64,000 bases of DNA from positions 124,001-188,000 of the forward strand of contig NAUB01000020.1 in the NCBI GenBank assembly GCA_003676145.1, written 5' to 3'. Origin of the DNA: a gamma proteobacterium symbiont of Stewartia floridana (GTDB taxonomy: Bacteria; Pseudomonadota; Gammaproteobacteria; Chromatiales; Chromatiaceae). The notes under the pieces are model-generated. The model worked only from the letters and a program-made list of their open reading frames with translations, was not told where the DNA came from and did not search any database. The translations under genes were made by a program, and so were the position numbers. This document shows positions 36,000 through 46,032 of this stretch, piece after piece; the first letter of the stretch is position 1; every line of letters starts with the position of its first letter.

Positions 36000-37136
36000 A
36001 TGAAAAATCAGATGCTGAAAAGAGTTTTGCTGACGATTATCGGACTGGCCGTACTGATCGGTATTCCAGCCGCTATCAAGATGCAGCAGTTCCAGGCCAT
36101 GGCGGATATGCAGATGACCATGCCGCCGGAGATCGTCACTGCCGATCAGGTGAAGCGGCAACAGTGGCCCAACACCCTCTCGGCCACTGGATCCCTGGTT
36201 GCCGTTCAGGGTGTTACCGTGAGTGCGGAACTGGGTGGCAAGGTCAGCGAAATCGCTTTTGAATCCGGCGACCGGGTCGAAGCCGGTGACCTGCTGGTGC
36301 GGCTCGACACCACTGCCGAAGAGGCGCAACTGAGATCGGCCGAGGCGGCGGAGAAGCTGGCCCGAATCAACCTCGACCGCAACCGCGGCCTGCGCGCCAA
36401 CAAGACCGTCTCCCAATCCGACCTGGACACTGCCGAAGCCAACTACAAGCAGGCCACGGCTCAGGTTGAGAATGTCAAAGCGACCATCGCCAAGAAGACC
36501 CTGCGCGCCCCCTTCTCCGGTCAGCTTGGACTGCGTCAGGTGAACCTGGGACAGATCATCGAACAGGGCACACCGGTAGTGACCCTGCAGACCATCGATC
36601 CGATCTACGCGGATTTCTCCCTGCCACAACAGCGCTTCTCCAGCGTCGCAGTCGGCAACGAGGTGCGCATCACCACCGATGCAGCAGAGGATAAGAGTTT
36701 CAGCGGCAAGATCATCGCCATCAACCCGGAGATCGATCAGGCGACCCGCACGGTGCGGATCCGCTCCACCCTGTCGAATCAGGAGGAGCTGCTGCGTCCC
36801 GGCATGTTTGCGAATGTGAAAGTGATCATGCCGCAACAGGATGATGTGCTCGCCATTCCGGCCACTGCGGTGCTCTATGCCCCCTATGGCGATACGGTGT
36901 TTGTCATCGACACCACCAAGGACGAAGCCACTGGCGAGGAACAGAAAACCCTGCGTCAGCAGATCATCCGTCTGGGCCGGACCCGGGGAGACTACGTCGC
37001 CGTCGTCACCGGCCTGAAGGAGGGAGAGACCGTGGTCACCAGCGGGGTGTTCAAGTTGCGACCGAATATGGCGGTGGTGGTGGACAACAGTCTGGCACTG
37101 GATGCCAAACTGGATCCCCAGCCGGGCAACGAATAG
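36000..37136 (+). CDS. RND efflux periplasmic adaptor (HlyD/AcrA family)
   Basis: 378 residues. One N-terminal membrane segment (about 7-25) anchors it to the inner membrane. The lipoyl-like halves are visible (VSEIAFESGDRVEAGDLLVRL and LRAPFSGQLGLRQVNLGQ) around a coiled-coil hairpin (about 105-160), followed by a beta-barrel domain. It bridges the RND pump encoded 53 bases downstream to an outer-membrane channel. No TolC-like gene is adjacent. ATGs at 36000 and 36012 are both possible starts. Confidence 0.92.
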   Translation: MKNQMLKRVLLTIIGLAVLIGIPAAIKMQQFQAMADMQMTMPPEIVTADQVKRQQWPNTLSATGSLVAVQGVTVSAELGGKVSEIAFESGDRVEAGDLLVRLDTTAEEAQLRSAEAAEKLARINLDRNRGLRANKTVSQSDLDTAEANYKQATAQVENVKATIAKKTLRAPFSGQLGLRQVNLGQIIEQGTPVVTLQTIDPIYADFSLPQQRFSSVAVGNEVRITTDAAEDKSFSGKIIAINPEIDQATRTVRIRSTLSNQEELLRPGMFANVKVIMPQQDDVLAIPATAVLYAPYGDTVFVIDTTKDEATGEEQKTLRQQIIRLGRTRGDYVAVVTGLKEGETVVTSGVFKLRPNMAVVVDNSLALDAKLDPQPGNE

Positions 37137-37189
37137 ACGATCTCCAGGCATCCATCAAGATCCTTTAATCACATAGGGACATCTATCCA

Positions 37190-40100
37190 GTGGCTAAAAC
37201 CAAAGCCTTTACCGATCTCTTCATCCAGCGCCCGGTGCTCGCCATCGTGGTCAACATGCTGATCGTGATTGCCGGCATTCAGGCCTGGAACAGCCTCAAC
37301 ATCCGTCAGTATCCGCTGAGCGAAAACTCCACCGTGAACATCTCCACGGTCTATGTGGGGGCCAATGCGGAGCTGGTGCGGGGCTTCATCACCACCCCCC
37401 TGGAACAGGCGATCGCCTCCGCCGACGGCATCGAGTATATCGAGTCGAAGAGTCTGCAGGGCTTCTCCATGATCAACGCCCGGCTGAAGCTCAACTACCC
37501 ACCCACCAAGGCCCTCGCCGAGATCACCGCGAAGGTGAATCAGGTGCGCAACGACCTGCCCACCGAGGCCCAGGTGCCGGCAATTTCGATTCAGTCCGCC
37601 GACTCCCAGTTCGCCTCGGCCTATCTCAGTTTTGCCTCCGATATCCTCTCCCAGGCGGAGATCACCGACTATCTGATCCGGGTGGTGCAACCCAGACTCG
37701 CGGCGGTCGCCGGGGTGCAGCGGGCCGAAGTGCTGGGGGCCCGCACCTTCGCCATGCGCATCTGGCTGAAACCGGACAAGATGGCGGCACTGCACGTCAG
37801 TCCCTCCCAGGTGCGTCAGGCACTGGCCGCCAACAACTTTCTCGCCGCCATCGGTACCACCAAGGGCTCTCTGGTGCAGGTCAACATGACCGCCAATACC
37901 GATCTTCATTCGGTGGAGGAGTTCGAACAGCTGATCATCCGCCAGAGCGGCGACAGCATCGTGCGTCTGCAGGATATCGCTGACGTGACCCTGGGGGCGG
38001 AAGATTACGACACCTCGGTGCGCTATACCGGCCAGACGGCCGTCTTCATGGGCATCTTTCCCTTGCCCAGCGCCAATACCATCGATGTCATCAAGCTGGT
38101 GCGGGTGGAGATCGACGCCATCGCCAAGGACCTGCCCTCCGGGCTGGAAGTGAATATCGGCTACGACGCCTCGGAGTACATCGCCAATGCGATCACCGAG
38201 GTGACCAAGACCCTGGGTGATACCCTGCTGATCGTGATCGCGGTAATCTTCCTGTTCCTGGGATCGATCCGATCAGCACTGGTACCGACCATCGCGATCC
38301 CGGTCTCGTTGATCGGCAGTATCTTTCTGATGCAGGTGTTCGGCTTTACCCTCAATCTGCTGACCCTGCTGGCCATCGTGCTCTCGGTGGGACTGGTGGT
38401 GGACGATGCCATCGTGGTGGTGGAGAACATCGAACGCCATCTGCGTGAAGGTCGCAGCAAACGGGAGGCCGCCCTGCTCGGCGCCCGGGAACTGCTCGGA
38501 CCGGTCATCGCCATGACCGTTACCCTGGCCGCCGTCTACATGCCGATCGCCCTGCAGGGAGGATTGACCGGCGCCCTGTTCCGTGAGTTTGCCCTGACCC
38601 TGGCGGGCACGGTTACCATCTCCGGTATCGTCGCCCTGACCCTGTCGCCGATGATGTCGGCGCATATGCTGAAGAGTGCCGCCGATGAGGAGAAGGGTTT
38701 CACCGGCTGGGTCAATCACCACTTCGACCGGTTGCGCAGTGGTTATGGTCGACTGATCGGTCGCACCCTGCAGGTCAGACCCTATGTCTATGTGATCTGG
38801 CTGGTGGTGGCCGCAGCGGCTGTACCGATGTATATGCAGTCACCCAAGGAGCTGGCTCCCAGTGAGGATCAGAGCGTGGTGTTCGGCATCATCAACTCTG
38901 CCGCCAATGCCACCGCCGATCAGAAGCGCTTCTATGGTGCGGCGGTGGAGAAGGCCTTCCTGGATGTTGAGGAGGCGGATCTCAGCTTCCAGATCCTGTT
39001 CGCCCCATCGGTGGGCGCCCAGTTCGATACCGACGGCTTCTCTGGTGTGGTGGTCAAACCCTGGCACGCTCCCAGGGAGCGCACCGTGTTCGAGATTCAG
39101 CAGGAGATCCAGGGCAAGCTCGCCTCGGTACCCGGCTTCCAGATCTTTGCCACTACCCCACCGGCTCTGCCCGGCGGCAGTAACTTCCCCATCGAGTTCC
39201 TGATCACCTCGACCGCAGACGCCAAACAGCTGCTGGAGTTTGCCCAGCAGATTCAGGGCAAGGCGATCGAAAGCGGCATGTTCATGTTCCCCCCGCAGAT
39301 CGACCTGAAGTATGACCAGCCCCAGGCCCAGGTGGTGCTCGACCGGGATAAGATCGGTGCACTCGGACTCGACCTGAACCAGGTAGGCCTGGATATGGCG
39401 GCGGCCCTCGGTGGTGATTATGTCAATCGCTTCAATATTGCCGGGCGCAGTTACAAGGTCATTCCACAGATCGAACGCTCCCAGCGACTCAATCCGGAGC
39501 AGCTGACCGAGATCTATGTCAGCGGTCCCGAGGGTCAGCTGATCCCGCTGAGTGCGGTCGCGCATATCGAAAACACCACCGTGCCCCGTTCACTCAACCG
39601 CTTCCAGCAACTGAATGCGGTGAAACTCTCCGGCATGACCAACCGCACCCTGGACCAGGGGCTGGCGGTGCTTGAAGAGGCGGCGGCCGAGATCCTGCCG
39701 CCGGGTTACGGCGTCGACTACACCGGTGAGTCGAGACAGCTGCGTCAGGAGGGCAACAAGTTTCTGCCCGCCTTCGCCCTGGCGATCGTGATGATCTTTC
39801 TCGCCCTGGCGGTCCAGTTCAACTCCTTCCGCGACCCGGGCATCATCCTGCTCGGTTCGGTACCCCTGGCGATGTTCGGTGCGCTGCTCTTCACCTTCCT
39901 GAAGATGCCCAATCCCAACCTGCCCTTCTGGACCAACGGCTGGACCACCACTCTGAACATCTATGCCCAGGTCGGCCTGGTGACCCTGGTGGGGCTGATC
40001 GCGAAAAACGGCATCCTGATCGTTGAGTTCGCCAACAAGCTGCAGGAGCAGGGACTGAGTAAGATCGACGCGGTACAGGAGGCGGCGATGACACGGCTGC

Positions 40101-40348
40101 GGCCGATTCTGATGACCACCTTCGCCACGGTGGCGGGCCATTTTCCGCTTATCCTGGTCACTGGCGCCGGTGCGGCGGCCCGAAACTCGATCGGCCTGGT
40201 ACTGGTCGGCGGTATGGCGGTGGGCACACTGTTCACCCTGTTTGTGCTGCCTTCAATCTACGTATTAATGGCAAAGGATCATCAACTGGAAAAGACGCGA
40301 GAGGACCAGCCGAGCGACGCCGAACTGGCCACCCAGCCCCCCTCTTAG
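37190..40348 (+). CDS. RND multidrug-efflux inner-membrane pump
   Basis: 1052 residues, from a GTG (AGGGA eleven bases upstream). This is the proton-driven trimeric pump of the HAE-1 group: large periplasmic loops between membrane segments 1-2 and 7-8, and twelve membrane segments in all. The proton-relay stretch GLVVDDAIVVVENIERHL in segment 4 is intact, and the FxG-type loops are normal. Start of the protein (FIQRPVLAIVVNMLIV) is standard. Substrates cannot be predicted. It forms an operon with the adaptor gene. The frame immediately after its TAG stop remains open into the YqaA-like gene. Confidence 0.95.
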   Translation: MAKTKAFTDLFIQRPVLAIVVNMLIVIAGIQAWNSLNIRQYPLSENSTVNISTVYVGANAELVRGFITTPLEQAIASADGIEYIESKSLQGFSMINARLKLNYPPTKALAEITAKVNQVRNDLPTEAQVPAISIQSADSQFASAYLSFASDILSQAEITDYLIRVVQPRLAAVAGVQRAEVLGARTFAMRIWLKPDKMAALHVSPSQVRQALAANNFLAAIGTTKGSLVQVNMTANTDLHSVEEFEQLIIRQSGDSIVRLQDIADVTLGAEDYDTSVRYTGQTAVFMGIFPLPSANTIDVIKLVRVEIDAIAKDLPSGLEVNIGYDASEYIANAITEVTKTLGDTLLIVIAVIFLFLGSIRSALVPTIAIPVSLIGSIFLMQVFGFTLNLLTLLAIVLSVGLVVDDAIVVVENIERHLREGRSKREAALLGARELLGPVIAMTVTLAAVYMPIALQGGLTGALFREFALTLAGTVTISGIVALTLSPMMSAHMLKSAADEEKGFTGWVNHHFDRLRSGYGRLIGRTLQVRPYVYVIWLVVAAAAVPMYMQSPKELAPSEDQSVVFGIINSAANATADQKRFYGAAVEKAFLDVEEADLSFQILFAPSVGAQFDTDGFSGVVVKPWHAPRERTVFEIQQEIQGKLASVPGFQIFATTPPALPGGSNFPIEFLITSTADAKQLLEFAQQIQGKAIESGMFMFPPQIDLKYDQPQAQVVLDRDKIGALGLDLNQVGLDMAAALGGDYVNRFNIAGRSYKVIPQIERSQRLNPEQLTEIYVSGPEGQLIPLSAVAHIENTTVPRSLNRFQQLNAVKLSGMTNRTLDQGLAVLEEAAAEILPPGYGVDYTGESRQLRQEGNKFLPAFALAIVMIFLALAVQFNSFRDPGIILLGSVPLAMFGALLFTFLKMPNPNLPFWTNGWTTTLNIYAQVGLVTLVGLIAKNGILIVEFANKLQEQGLSKIDAVQEAAMTRLRPILMTTFATVAGHFPLILVTGAGAAARNSIGLVLVGGMAVGTLFTLFVLPSIYVLMAKDHQLEKTREDQPSDAELATQPPS

Positions 40349-40387
40349 TGGATTGCTGCGGCTAGGGCTGAATCATCGAGCACCACT

Positions 40388-40843
40388 ATCGACTACTCAC
40401 TTCTGACTCTATTCAGCGGCAGTTTCCTCGCTTCCACCCTCCTCCCGGGGGGCTCGGAAGCCCTGCTGCTCTGGCATCTGCATCAAGCAAACCATGCACC
40501 GCCAATCCTCTGGCTGACCGCAACCTTGGGCAACACCCTGGGCGGCCTCAGCAGCTGGCTGATCGGCTGGTGGCTGGCAAAACGCTTTCCGCAGAAGGGC
40601 CTGAAGGATCAGCGCCAACGGCAGGCACTGGAACGAATTGGCCGCTACGGCAGTCCGGCGCTGCTCCTCTCCTGGCTGCCCGTGGTGGGCGACCCGCTCT
40701 GTCTCGCCGCAGGCTGGGCCGGCGTCAGATTCAGCCTGGCCATGTTGTTTATCGGAATAGGCAAAGGCATACGCTACGCCGTAGTTATCTGGCTTTCAGA
40801 GGCGGCGCTGCAATCGCTGATAAACCTGAATTTAATGCGCTAA
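40388..40843 (+). CDS. YqaA-like (VTT/SNARE-associated) membrane protein, non-canonical start
   Basis: About 151 residues homologous along its whole length to YqaA-type DedA relatives: LFSGSFLASTLLPGGSEALL, then NTLGGLSSWLIGW, RYGSPALLLSWLPVVGDPLC, and a GKGIRYAVVIW ending. The coding sequence is uninterrupted, but no ATG, GTG or TTG lies before codon 47 (TTG at 40526). The domain begins immediately after an ATC at 40388 with GAG seven bases upstream; CTG and ATT codons also occur nearby. The frame is the same as that of the RND pump, whose TAG stop is at 40346-40348. Possible explanations are a rare start codon, readthrough of the TAG, or a sequence error. Function of YqaA is unknown. Confidence 0.7.
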   Translation: MDYSLLTLFSGSFLASTLLPGGSEALLLWHLHQANHAPPILWLTATLGNTLGGLSSWLIGWWLAKRFPQKGLKDQRQRQALERIGRYGSPALLLSWLPVVGDPLCLAAGWAGVRFSLAMLFIGIGKGIRYAVVIWLSEAALQSLINLNLMR

Positions 40844-40973
40844 AGATAGGCACTCTATAGATGTTCATCTTTTAACCGGATGTAACGCTTCGCTTCCACT
40901 CTCACCCATCAAGGAGAGTATTGTAAAAGCCTTTATGGTAGGGGTAGGGCCCCACCCTACGACTTATCTCCTG

Positions 40974-41007
40974 CCTTATTTGCGTTCATTAGCGTTCATT
41001 TGCGGAC
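40974..41007 (-). repeat. Dispersed CGCAAAT repeat copy
   Basis: Read on the minus strand: GTCCGCAAATGAACGCTAAT then GAACGCAAATAAGG. It matches the arms at 28966-28995 and about 29121-29154 at nearly every position. It lies between convergent genes, before the trkH stop. A second repeat-like piece (CACCCATCAAGGAGAGT, about 40902-40921) lies just upstream and resembles the block at 15421. Confidence 0.75.
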
Positions 41008-41043
41008 TAAGAATATCGTCACAGCCAGTCTCACACGATCAAG

Positions 41044-42495
41044 CTACTTGCGCCAAAAGGCCGGGGTCAGCAGCACCAGCAGAGTGAAGATCTCCAGGCG
41101 CCCCAGCAGCATGGCAAAGCAGAGTATCCATTTTGCCGGGTCGTTTAGATTGGCATAGTGGGCACCCACATCGGCCAACCCGGGACCCAGGTTGTTGATG
41201 CTCGCCGCGACCGCTGAAAAGGAGGTCATCAGATCAAGCCCGGTTGAGGCCAGCGCCAGGTACATCACGCCGAAGCTGGCCACATAGAGAGCGAAGAAAC
41301 CCCACACCGCATCGACGATGCGCCAGGGGATGGTCTTGCTGCCGACCCGGATCGGGATCTCCGCGTTGGGATGGATCAAGCGGTTGATCTCACGCAGCCC
41401 CTGTTTGACCAGCAACAGAAAACGAATCACCTTGATGCCGCCACCGGTCGAGCCGGCACAACCGCCGATGAAACTGGAGAAGAGCAACAGGATCGAGATG
41501 AACCCGGGCCAGAGGGAGTAGTCGGCGGTGGTGAAGCCGGTTGTGGTGCCAATGGAGACCGCCTGGAATATGCCGCGGGTGATCGATTCGCTCCAGGTAC
41601 CGTAAACCCCCATCAGAAAGAGGGAGACGGAGACCAGGATGATGACGATGCTCAGGGTGGTGATATAGCCGCGAAACTCCGAATCCTCGAAGTAGGTTTT
41701 CAGTGAGCGGCGGCGAAAGGCGAGAAAATGCAGCGCAAAATTGACTCCGGAGAGGAGCATGAAGACCACCGCGATCATCTCGATCAGTGTGCTGTCGTAG
41801 TAGCCGATACTCTCGTCATGGGTGGAGAAACCGCCAATCGCCACCGTGGAGAAGGCGTGCCCCAGAGCATCGAACGGCTCCATACCGGCGAGCCAGTAGG
41901 CCAGCATGCAGCTCAGGGTCAGCCCCAGATAGATGAACCAGAGTGCCTTGGCGGTCTCGGTGATCCGCGGAGTCAGTTTGTTGTCTTTTACCGGCCCTGG
42001 GGTCTCGGCACGGTAGAGCTGCATACCACCGATACCCAGCATCGGCAGCACGGCGACAGCCAGCACGATGATACCCATGCCACCCAGCCATTGAAGTTGC
42101 TGGCGGTAGTAGAGGATCGACATCGGCAGTTCATCGATACCGACGATCACCGTCGCCCCGGTGGTGGTGAGTCCGGACACCGACTCAAACACCGCATTGG
42201 TCAGGCTCATGTTGAAGCTCTCGGCAAACATGAACGGCAGGGACCCGGTCAAGCCAAGCACCACCCAGAACATGACCACCACAAGGAAGCCATCCCGCAC
42301 CCTGAGATCCTGGTGCTTATTGCGCACCGGCGCCCAGAAGGCCACCCCGAGACCCAGGGTTACGATGAAGGCGTCGGTAAAACCGATCAGCGCACCATCA
42401 TCCACCCACACGGAGATCGCCAGGGGCGGCAACATGGTGAGGCTGAACACCATCAGCAACACACCCAATATTCGCTGTACCACAAACAGATGCAT
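41044..42495 (-). CDS. trkH: Trk potassium uptake membrane subunit TrkH
   Basis: 483 residues, about ten membrane segments including four re-entrant pore loops. The potassium filter loops are recognisable (SGLTTTGATV, STVAIGGFSTHD, SIGTTTGFTTADY, SINNLGPGLADVG), each with its Gly. The GGMGIIVLAVAVLPMLGIGG and CAGSTGGGIKVIR stretches are typical for TrkH/TrkG. It imports K+ together with the NAD-binding regulator TrkA, whose gene ends 19 bases upstream in the same operon. Confidence 0.96.
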   Translation of the reverse strand: MHLFVVQRILGVLLMVFSLTMLPPLAISVWVDDGALIGFTDAFIVTLGLGVAFWAPVRNKHQDLRVRDGFLVVVMFWVVLGLTGSLPFMFAESFNMSLTNAVFESVSGLTTTGATVIVGIDELPMSILYYRQQLQWLGGMGIIVLAVAVLPMLGIGGMQLYRAETPGPVKDNKLTPRITETAKALWFIYLGLTLSCMLAYWLAGMEPFDALGHAFSTVAIGGFSTHDESIGYYDSTLIEMIAVVFMLLSGVNFALHFLAFRRRSLKTYFEDSEFRGYITTLSIVIILVSVSLFLMGVYGTWSESITRGIFQAVSIGTTTGFTTADYSLWPGFISILLLFSSFIGGCAGSTGGGIKVIRFLLLVKQGLREINRLIHPNAEIPIRVGSKTIPWRIVDAVWGFFALYVASFGVMYLALASTGLDLMTSFSAVAASINNLGPGLADVGAHYANLNDPAKWILCFAMLLGRLEIFTLLVLLTPAFWRK

Positions 42496-42514
42496 CTTTC
42501 AGGCAGGCCCTAGG

Positions 42515-43888
42515 TTAAAGGAAGGTCACACCGACCTGGAACAGTTTTTCCACTTCACGGACCTTGCGTTTGTCCACCAGGAACAGGATCACATGATCAC
42601 CACTCTCGATCATGGTGTCATGATGGGCAATCAAGACGTCTTCACCTCGCACCACCGCACCAATGGTCGTACCCTTGGGCAGTTTGATCTCCTCGATCGC
42701 CCGGCCAACCACCTTGGATGAGCTGCGATCCCCATGGGCAACCGCCTCGATCGCTTCGGCCGCACCACGTCTCAAGGAGTGAACCTGGGCCACATCACCC
42801 CGCCGCACATGGGTCAGCAAGGTACCAATGGTGGCCTGCTGGGGAGAGATCGCAATATCGATGGTTCCGCTCTGCACCAGGTCCACATAGGAAGGGCGGT
42901 TGATCAGCGCCATCACGCGTGCTGCGCCAAGACGTTTGGCGAGCATCGCCGAGAGTATGTTGGCTTCATCATCGTTGGTGACCGCACAGAAAACATCCGT
43001 ATTCTCGATGTTCTCCTCCAGCAGCAGGTCTTCATCCGCCGCATCCCCATGCAGCACAATGGTCATGTCGAGACGTTCGGCGATCTCGCGTGCCCGATGC
43101 TGATTGTTTTCGATCAGTTTGATCCGGTATTTCTGCTCCAGGGAGGAGGCCAAGCGTCGGCCGATATTGCCACCACCGGCCAGGATCAGTCGCTTATAGG
43201 GCTTCTCCAGTTTCTGCAGCTCGCTCATCACCGAGCGGATATTTTCCGCTGCGGCAATGAAGAAGACCTCATCCTCCGCTTTGATCTCTGTATCCCCCTG
43301 GGGCTGAATCACCTCACCCTCCCGGTAGATGGCAGCCACCCTGGCGTCCACATTGGGCATATGGTGATAGAGGGTGGAGAGCTCGTTGCCAACCAAAGGG
43401 CCTCCGTAGTAGGCCTTGATGCCCACCAGACGCACCCGCCCATCGGCGAAATCGAGTACCTGCAGGGCACCGGGGTACTCGATCAGTTTGAGGATGTAGT
43501 CGGTGACCAGCTGCTCAGGGCTGATCAACACATCGACTGGGAATGCGGGCTTCTCGAACAGATTCGGGTAATCGAGATAGCCTTGGGCACGTACCCTGGC
43601 AATCTTGGTGGGGGTATGAAACACCGTATAGGCTACTTGGCAGGCCACCATATTGGTCTCATCGCTGTTGGTCACCGCCAGGATCATATCCGCATCTTCC
43701 GCACCGGCCCGGCGCAGCACATCCGGGTGACCGGCATGCCCCCGGACAGTACCCAGATCCAGGCGGTTTTGCAGTTCAGTCAGCAGGTCCAGGTTCTGGT
43801 CAACCACCGTGATGTCATTGGCTTCGCTGACCAATGCATTGGCAACCGAGCGTCCAACCTGGCCGGCACCGAGAATAATTATTTTCAT
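42515..43888 (-). CDS. trkA: Trk potassium regulatory subunit TrkA
   Basis: 457 residues, cytoplasmic. Two repeats each of an NAD-binding Rossmann domain ([13 protein letters not shown] at the start and [14 protein letters not shown] near 230) and a TrkA-C ligand domain, as in E. coli TrkA. It binds the cytoplasmic face of TrkH and gates transport. No strong ribosome site precedes the ATG at 43888. In E. coli trkA follows rsmB; here no rRNA modification gene precedes it and the gene on the other side is divergent. Confidence 0.96.
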   Translation of the reverse strand: MKIIILGAGQVGRSVANALVSEANDITVVDQNLDLLTELQNRLDLGTVRGHAGHPDVLRRAGAEDADMILAVTNSDETNMVACQVAYTVFHTPTKIARVRAQGYLDYPNLFEKPAFPVDVLISPEQLVTDYILKLIEYPGALQVLDFADGRVRLVGIKAYYGGPLVGNELSTLYHHMPNVDARVAAIYREGEVIQPQGDTEIKAEDEVFFIAAAENIRSVMSELQKLEKPYKRLILAGGGNIGRRLASSLEQKYRIKLIENNQHRAREIAERLDMTIVLHGDAADEDLLLEENIENTDVFCAVTNDDEANILSAMLAKRLGAARVMALINRPSYVDLVQSGTIDIAISPQQATIGTLLTHVRRGDVAQVHSLRRGAAEAIEAVAHGDRSSSKVVGRAIEEIKLPKGTTIGAVVRGEDVLIAHHDTMIESGDHVILFLVDKRKVREVEKLFQVGVTFL

Positions 43889-44123
43889 TGTTTCATCGGG
43901 TGTTGTTGATAAAAGCCCGCAAGTTATCGAGTACTAATTCGTCTGGCAACCTTAGTCGACTGGACGGATTGAGGGCAAACCCCAATCGCCTGGTGTCAGC
44001 CAGAGACATTTGAATGAAATATAGCATTCATAAAAGGAACACCAATATGACACTGTTTCGCAATACCTGCTACCTAGAATGCTGGCGGCTTTAAGTAATA
44101 CGCCTAAATGGGGAGCATATTCT

Positions 44124-45953
44124 ATGTTGCAAAAGAAATCATTTCGTCTGTTAACACTGCCGGCATCCATCGCGGTAGCGTTATTGAGTACATCTCTGCT
44201 GCTTACCGGTTGTGACGGTGACGACGGGGATGATGGTGTCGATGGTCAAGCCGGTGTTGATGGTACCGATGGTGCTGACGGCATCACCAATTATGTCCCC
44301 ATTGGCCTGAAGCGTCTGGCGACTGCACCTCTGGATGCGGAGTTCACCGGCCTCTACCTGAACAGTGACAATACCCTGTTCCTGAACGTCCAGCATCCCA
44401 GCAGCAGCAACACCACCAGCGATGCGGCGGGTAAGGTTTTCGACAAAGGCACTGTTGGTGTCATCGTCGGTCAGGATTTCTCTGCTCTGCCAGAGAACTT
44501 CGGCGCACTCGACCTGCCGGTCAGCACCGCCCAGAAAGAGGTGGTGATGACCGCAGTCGGTTCTTATCAGGTACTCGCACAACAGGGCGACACTCTGGAT
44601 GATGGCCTGGCAATGGGCGACATCATGACCGCCGATGGGGCCACCCAGATCAAGAGTTCCAACGATCCTGACTTCAACGGTGTTGTCTCTGACGGTAACG
44701 GCGGCTTCTACGTCTACACCAACTGGGAAGATCGTCCCGGCAGCATGAGCCGCATCCAGGTGAGCGGCCTGACCGACAGCGGTTACGGCAACATCACCCA
44801 GGAAGGCATGATCGACTTCTCCGGCGTTGGCGGCACCTGGGTCAACTGTTTCGGTACCGTGAGTCCCTGGAACACACCAATGTCAGCCGAAGAGCTCTAC
44901 TTCGATGACACCTCGGACTGGTTCAACCCTGACTACGAGTACTTCAGCAATCCACAGGCTCTGGCCACCTATCTGGGATACCCAACTGACGGCAGCGGTG
45001 ACTGGCCGAACCCATACCGTTACGGTTACATCGTCGAGATCGGCAACGCTGCCGATGCTGCGGTTGCCAACGTGACCGTCAACAAGCTGGAGACCATGGG
45101 CCGCTTCTCTCACGAGAACTCGGTTGTCATGCCTGACGACAGAACCGTCTTCCTCAGTGACGACGGTACCGGCGTCGTATTCTTCAAGTTCGTCGCCGAT
45201 GTGGCGGGCGACATGAGTGCAGGCACCCTGTATGCCGCACAGATCACTCAGGCTGCCGGCGTGGATGATCCTGCGGAAGCAGCACTGGGCATCGAGTGGA
45301 TCGAACTGGCCAGTATGGGTGAAGCGGACATCGAAGCGGCCATCGCCTCCTTCGACGGTACTTTCGCCGATGGCAACTACATCACCGACGAGCAGGTCTG
45401 TGACTGGGCCGAGTCAAAATCGGCTGCCGATCTGAGCTGTGACGAGGACGTCACCATCGACGCCAACCCATTCAGTGATGACCGGGTAGCCTACCTGGAG
45501 AGCCGTAAAGCGGCAGTTGCCCTGGGTGCCACCGGTGAGTTCCGTAAGATGGAAGGGGTCAACATCAACTACAACCTGGCCTCGAACTGGTGGAACGGCG
45601 GCGCCGCCGACGGTGACCAGGCTTACATGTACATGGCCATGTCCAGCTTCGACAAAACCATGAGCGACGACGAAGGCGCCATCCAGCTGAATGGGGACAA
45701 CGGCAAGTGTGGTGTTGTCTACCGCATGAAGCTGATGCGTAACGCCGCTGGTGAGGTCGATGTGATGACCATGGTACCGGCGATCGTTGGTGGTCCTTAC
45801 TACGCTGACCGCTCGGTCAACGAGTGTAACGTCAACAACATCTCCAATCCGGACAACCTGCTGATCATGGACGACGGCCGGGTACTGATCGGTGAGGATA
45901 CCGGCAACCACGAGAACAACGTGGTGTGGGTATTCGATGATCCAGCAATCTGA
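44124..45953 (+). CDS. PhoX-like (DUF839) lipoprotein with collagen-like N-terminus
   Basis: 609 residues from the ATG at 44124 (GGAG nine bases upstream; an upstream ATG at 44079 would precede the signal peptide by 15 residues). A lipoprotein signal ends LLLTGC. Eight Gly-X-Y triplets rich in Asp (GDDGDDGVDGQAGVDG...) follow, resembling collagen-like calcium-binding stretches. The body looks like the PhoX family of calcium- and iron-dependent alkaline phosphatases: GGTWVNCFGTVSPWN, GRFSHENSVVMPDD and ISNPDNLLIMDDGRVLIGED near the C-terminus. Many PhoX-fold proteins are not proven phosphatases. It precedes a dihaem lipoprotein with a terminator in between. Confidence 0.8.
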   Translation: MLQKKSFRLLTLPASIAVALLSTSLLLTGCDGDDGDDGVDGQAGVDGTDGADGITNYVPIGLKRLATAPLDAEFTGLYLNSDNTLFLNVQHPSSSNTTSDAAGKVFDKGTVGVIVGQDFSALPENFGALDLPVSTAQKEVVMTAVGSYQVLAQQGDTLDDGLAMGDIMTADGATQIKSSNDPDFNGVVSDGNGGFYVYTNWEDRPGSMSRIQVSGLTDSGYGNITQEGMIDFSGVGGTWVNCFGTVSPWNTPMSAEELYFDDTSDWFNPDYEYFSNPQALATYLGYPTDGSGDWPNPYRYGYIVEIGNAADAAVANVTVNKLETMGRFSHENSVVMPDDRTVFLSDDGTGVVFFKFVADVAGDMSAGTLYAAQITQAAGVDDPAEAALGIEWIELASMGEADIEAAIASFDGTFADGNYITDEQVCDWAESKSAADLSCDEDVTIDANPFSDDRVAYLESRKAAVALGATGEFRKMEGVNINYNLASNWWNGGAADGDQAYMYMAMSSFDKTMSDDEGAIQLNGDNGKCGVVYRMKLMRNAAGEVDVMTMVPAIVGGPYYADRSVNECNVNNISNPDNLLIMDDGRVLIGEDTGNHENNVVWVFDDPAI

Positions 45954-45987
45954 TCATCTGAGGTAGATTGCACAACCAAGGAAGTTG

Positions 45988-46014
45988 GGGGGTGGCTGAT
46001 GCCACCCCCTTTTT
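45988..46014 (+). terminator. Intercistronic rho-independent terminator
   Basis: A perfect nine-base stem (GGGGGTGGC / GCCACCCCC) with a four-base loop (TGAT) followed by TTTTT. It lies 34 bases after the PhoX-like stop and only 18 bases before the next start, so there is no space for a separate promoter downstream of it. Confidence 0.85.
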
Positions 46015-46032
46015 GCGTTTAGGAGATTACCA

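Noticed and set aside
35991-37151. Long open frame (386 codons) on the minus strand opposite the RND adaptor gene
   Set aside because: Its amino acids are His/Gly-rich with no family signature, and the plus strand encodes a clear HlyD-type adaptor with ordered domains. It is an antisense shadow.
42734-43909. Long open frame (391 codons) on the plus strand opposite trkA
   Set aside because: trkA on the minus strand has two Rossmann repeats and normal length; the opposing frame has no recognisable domain.
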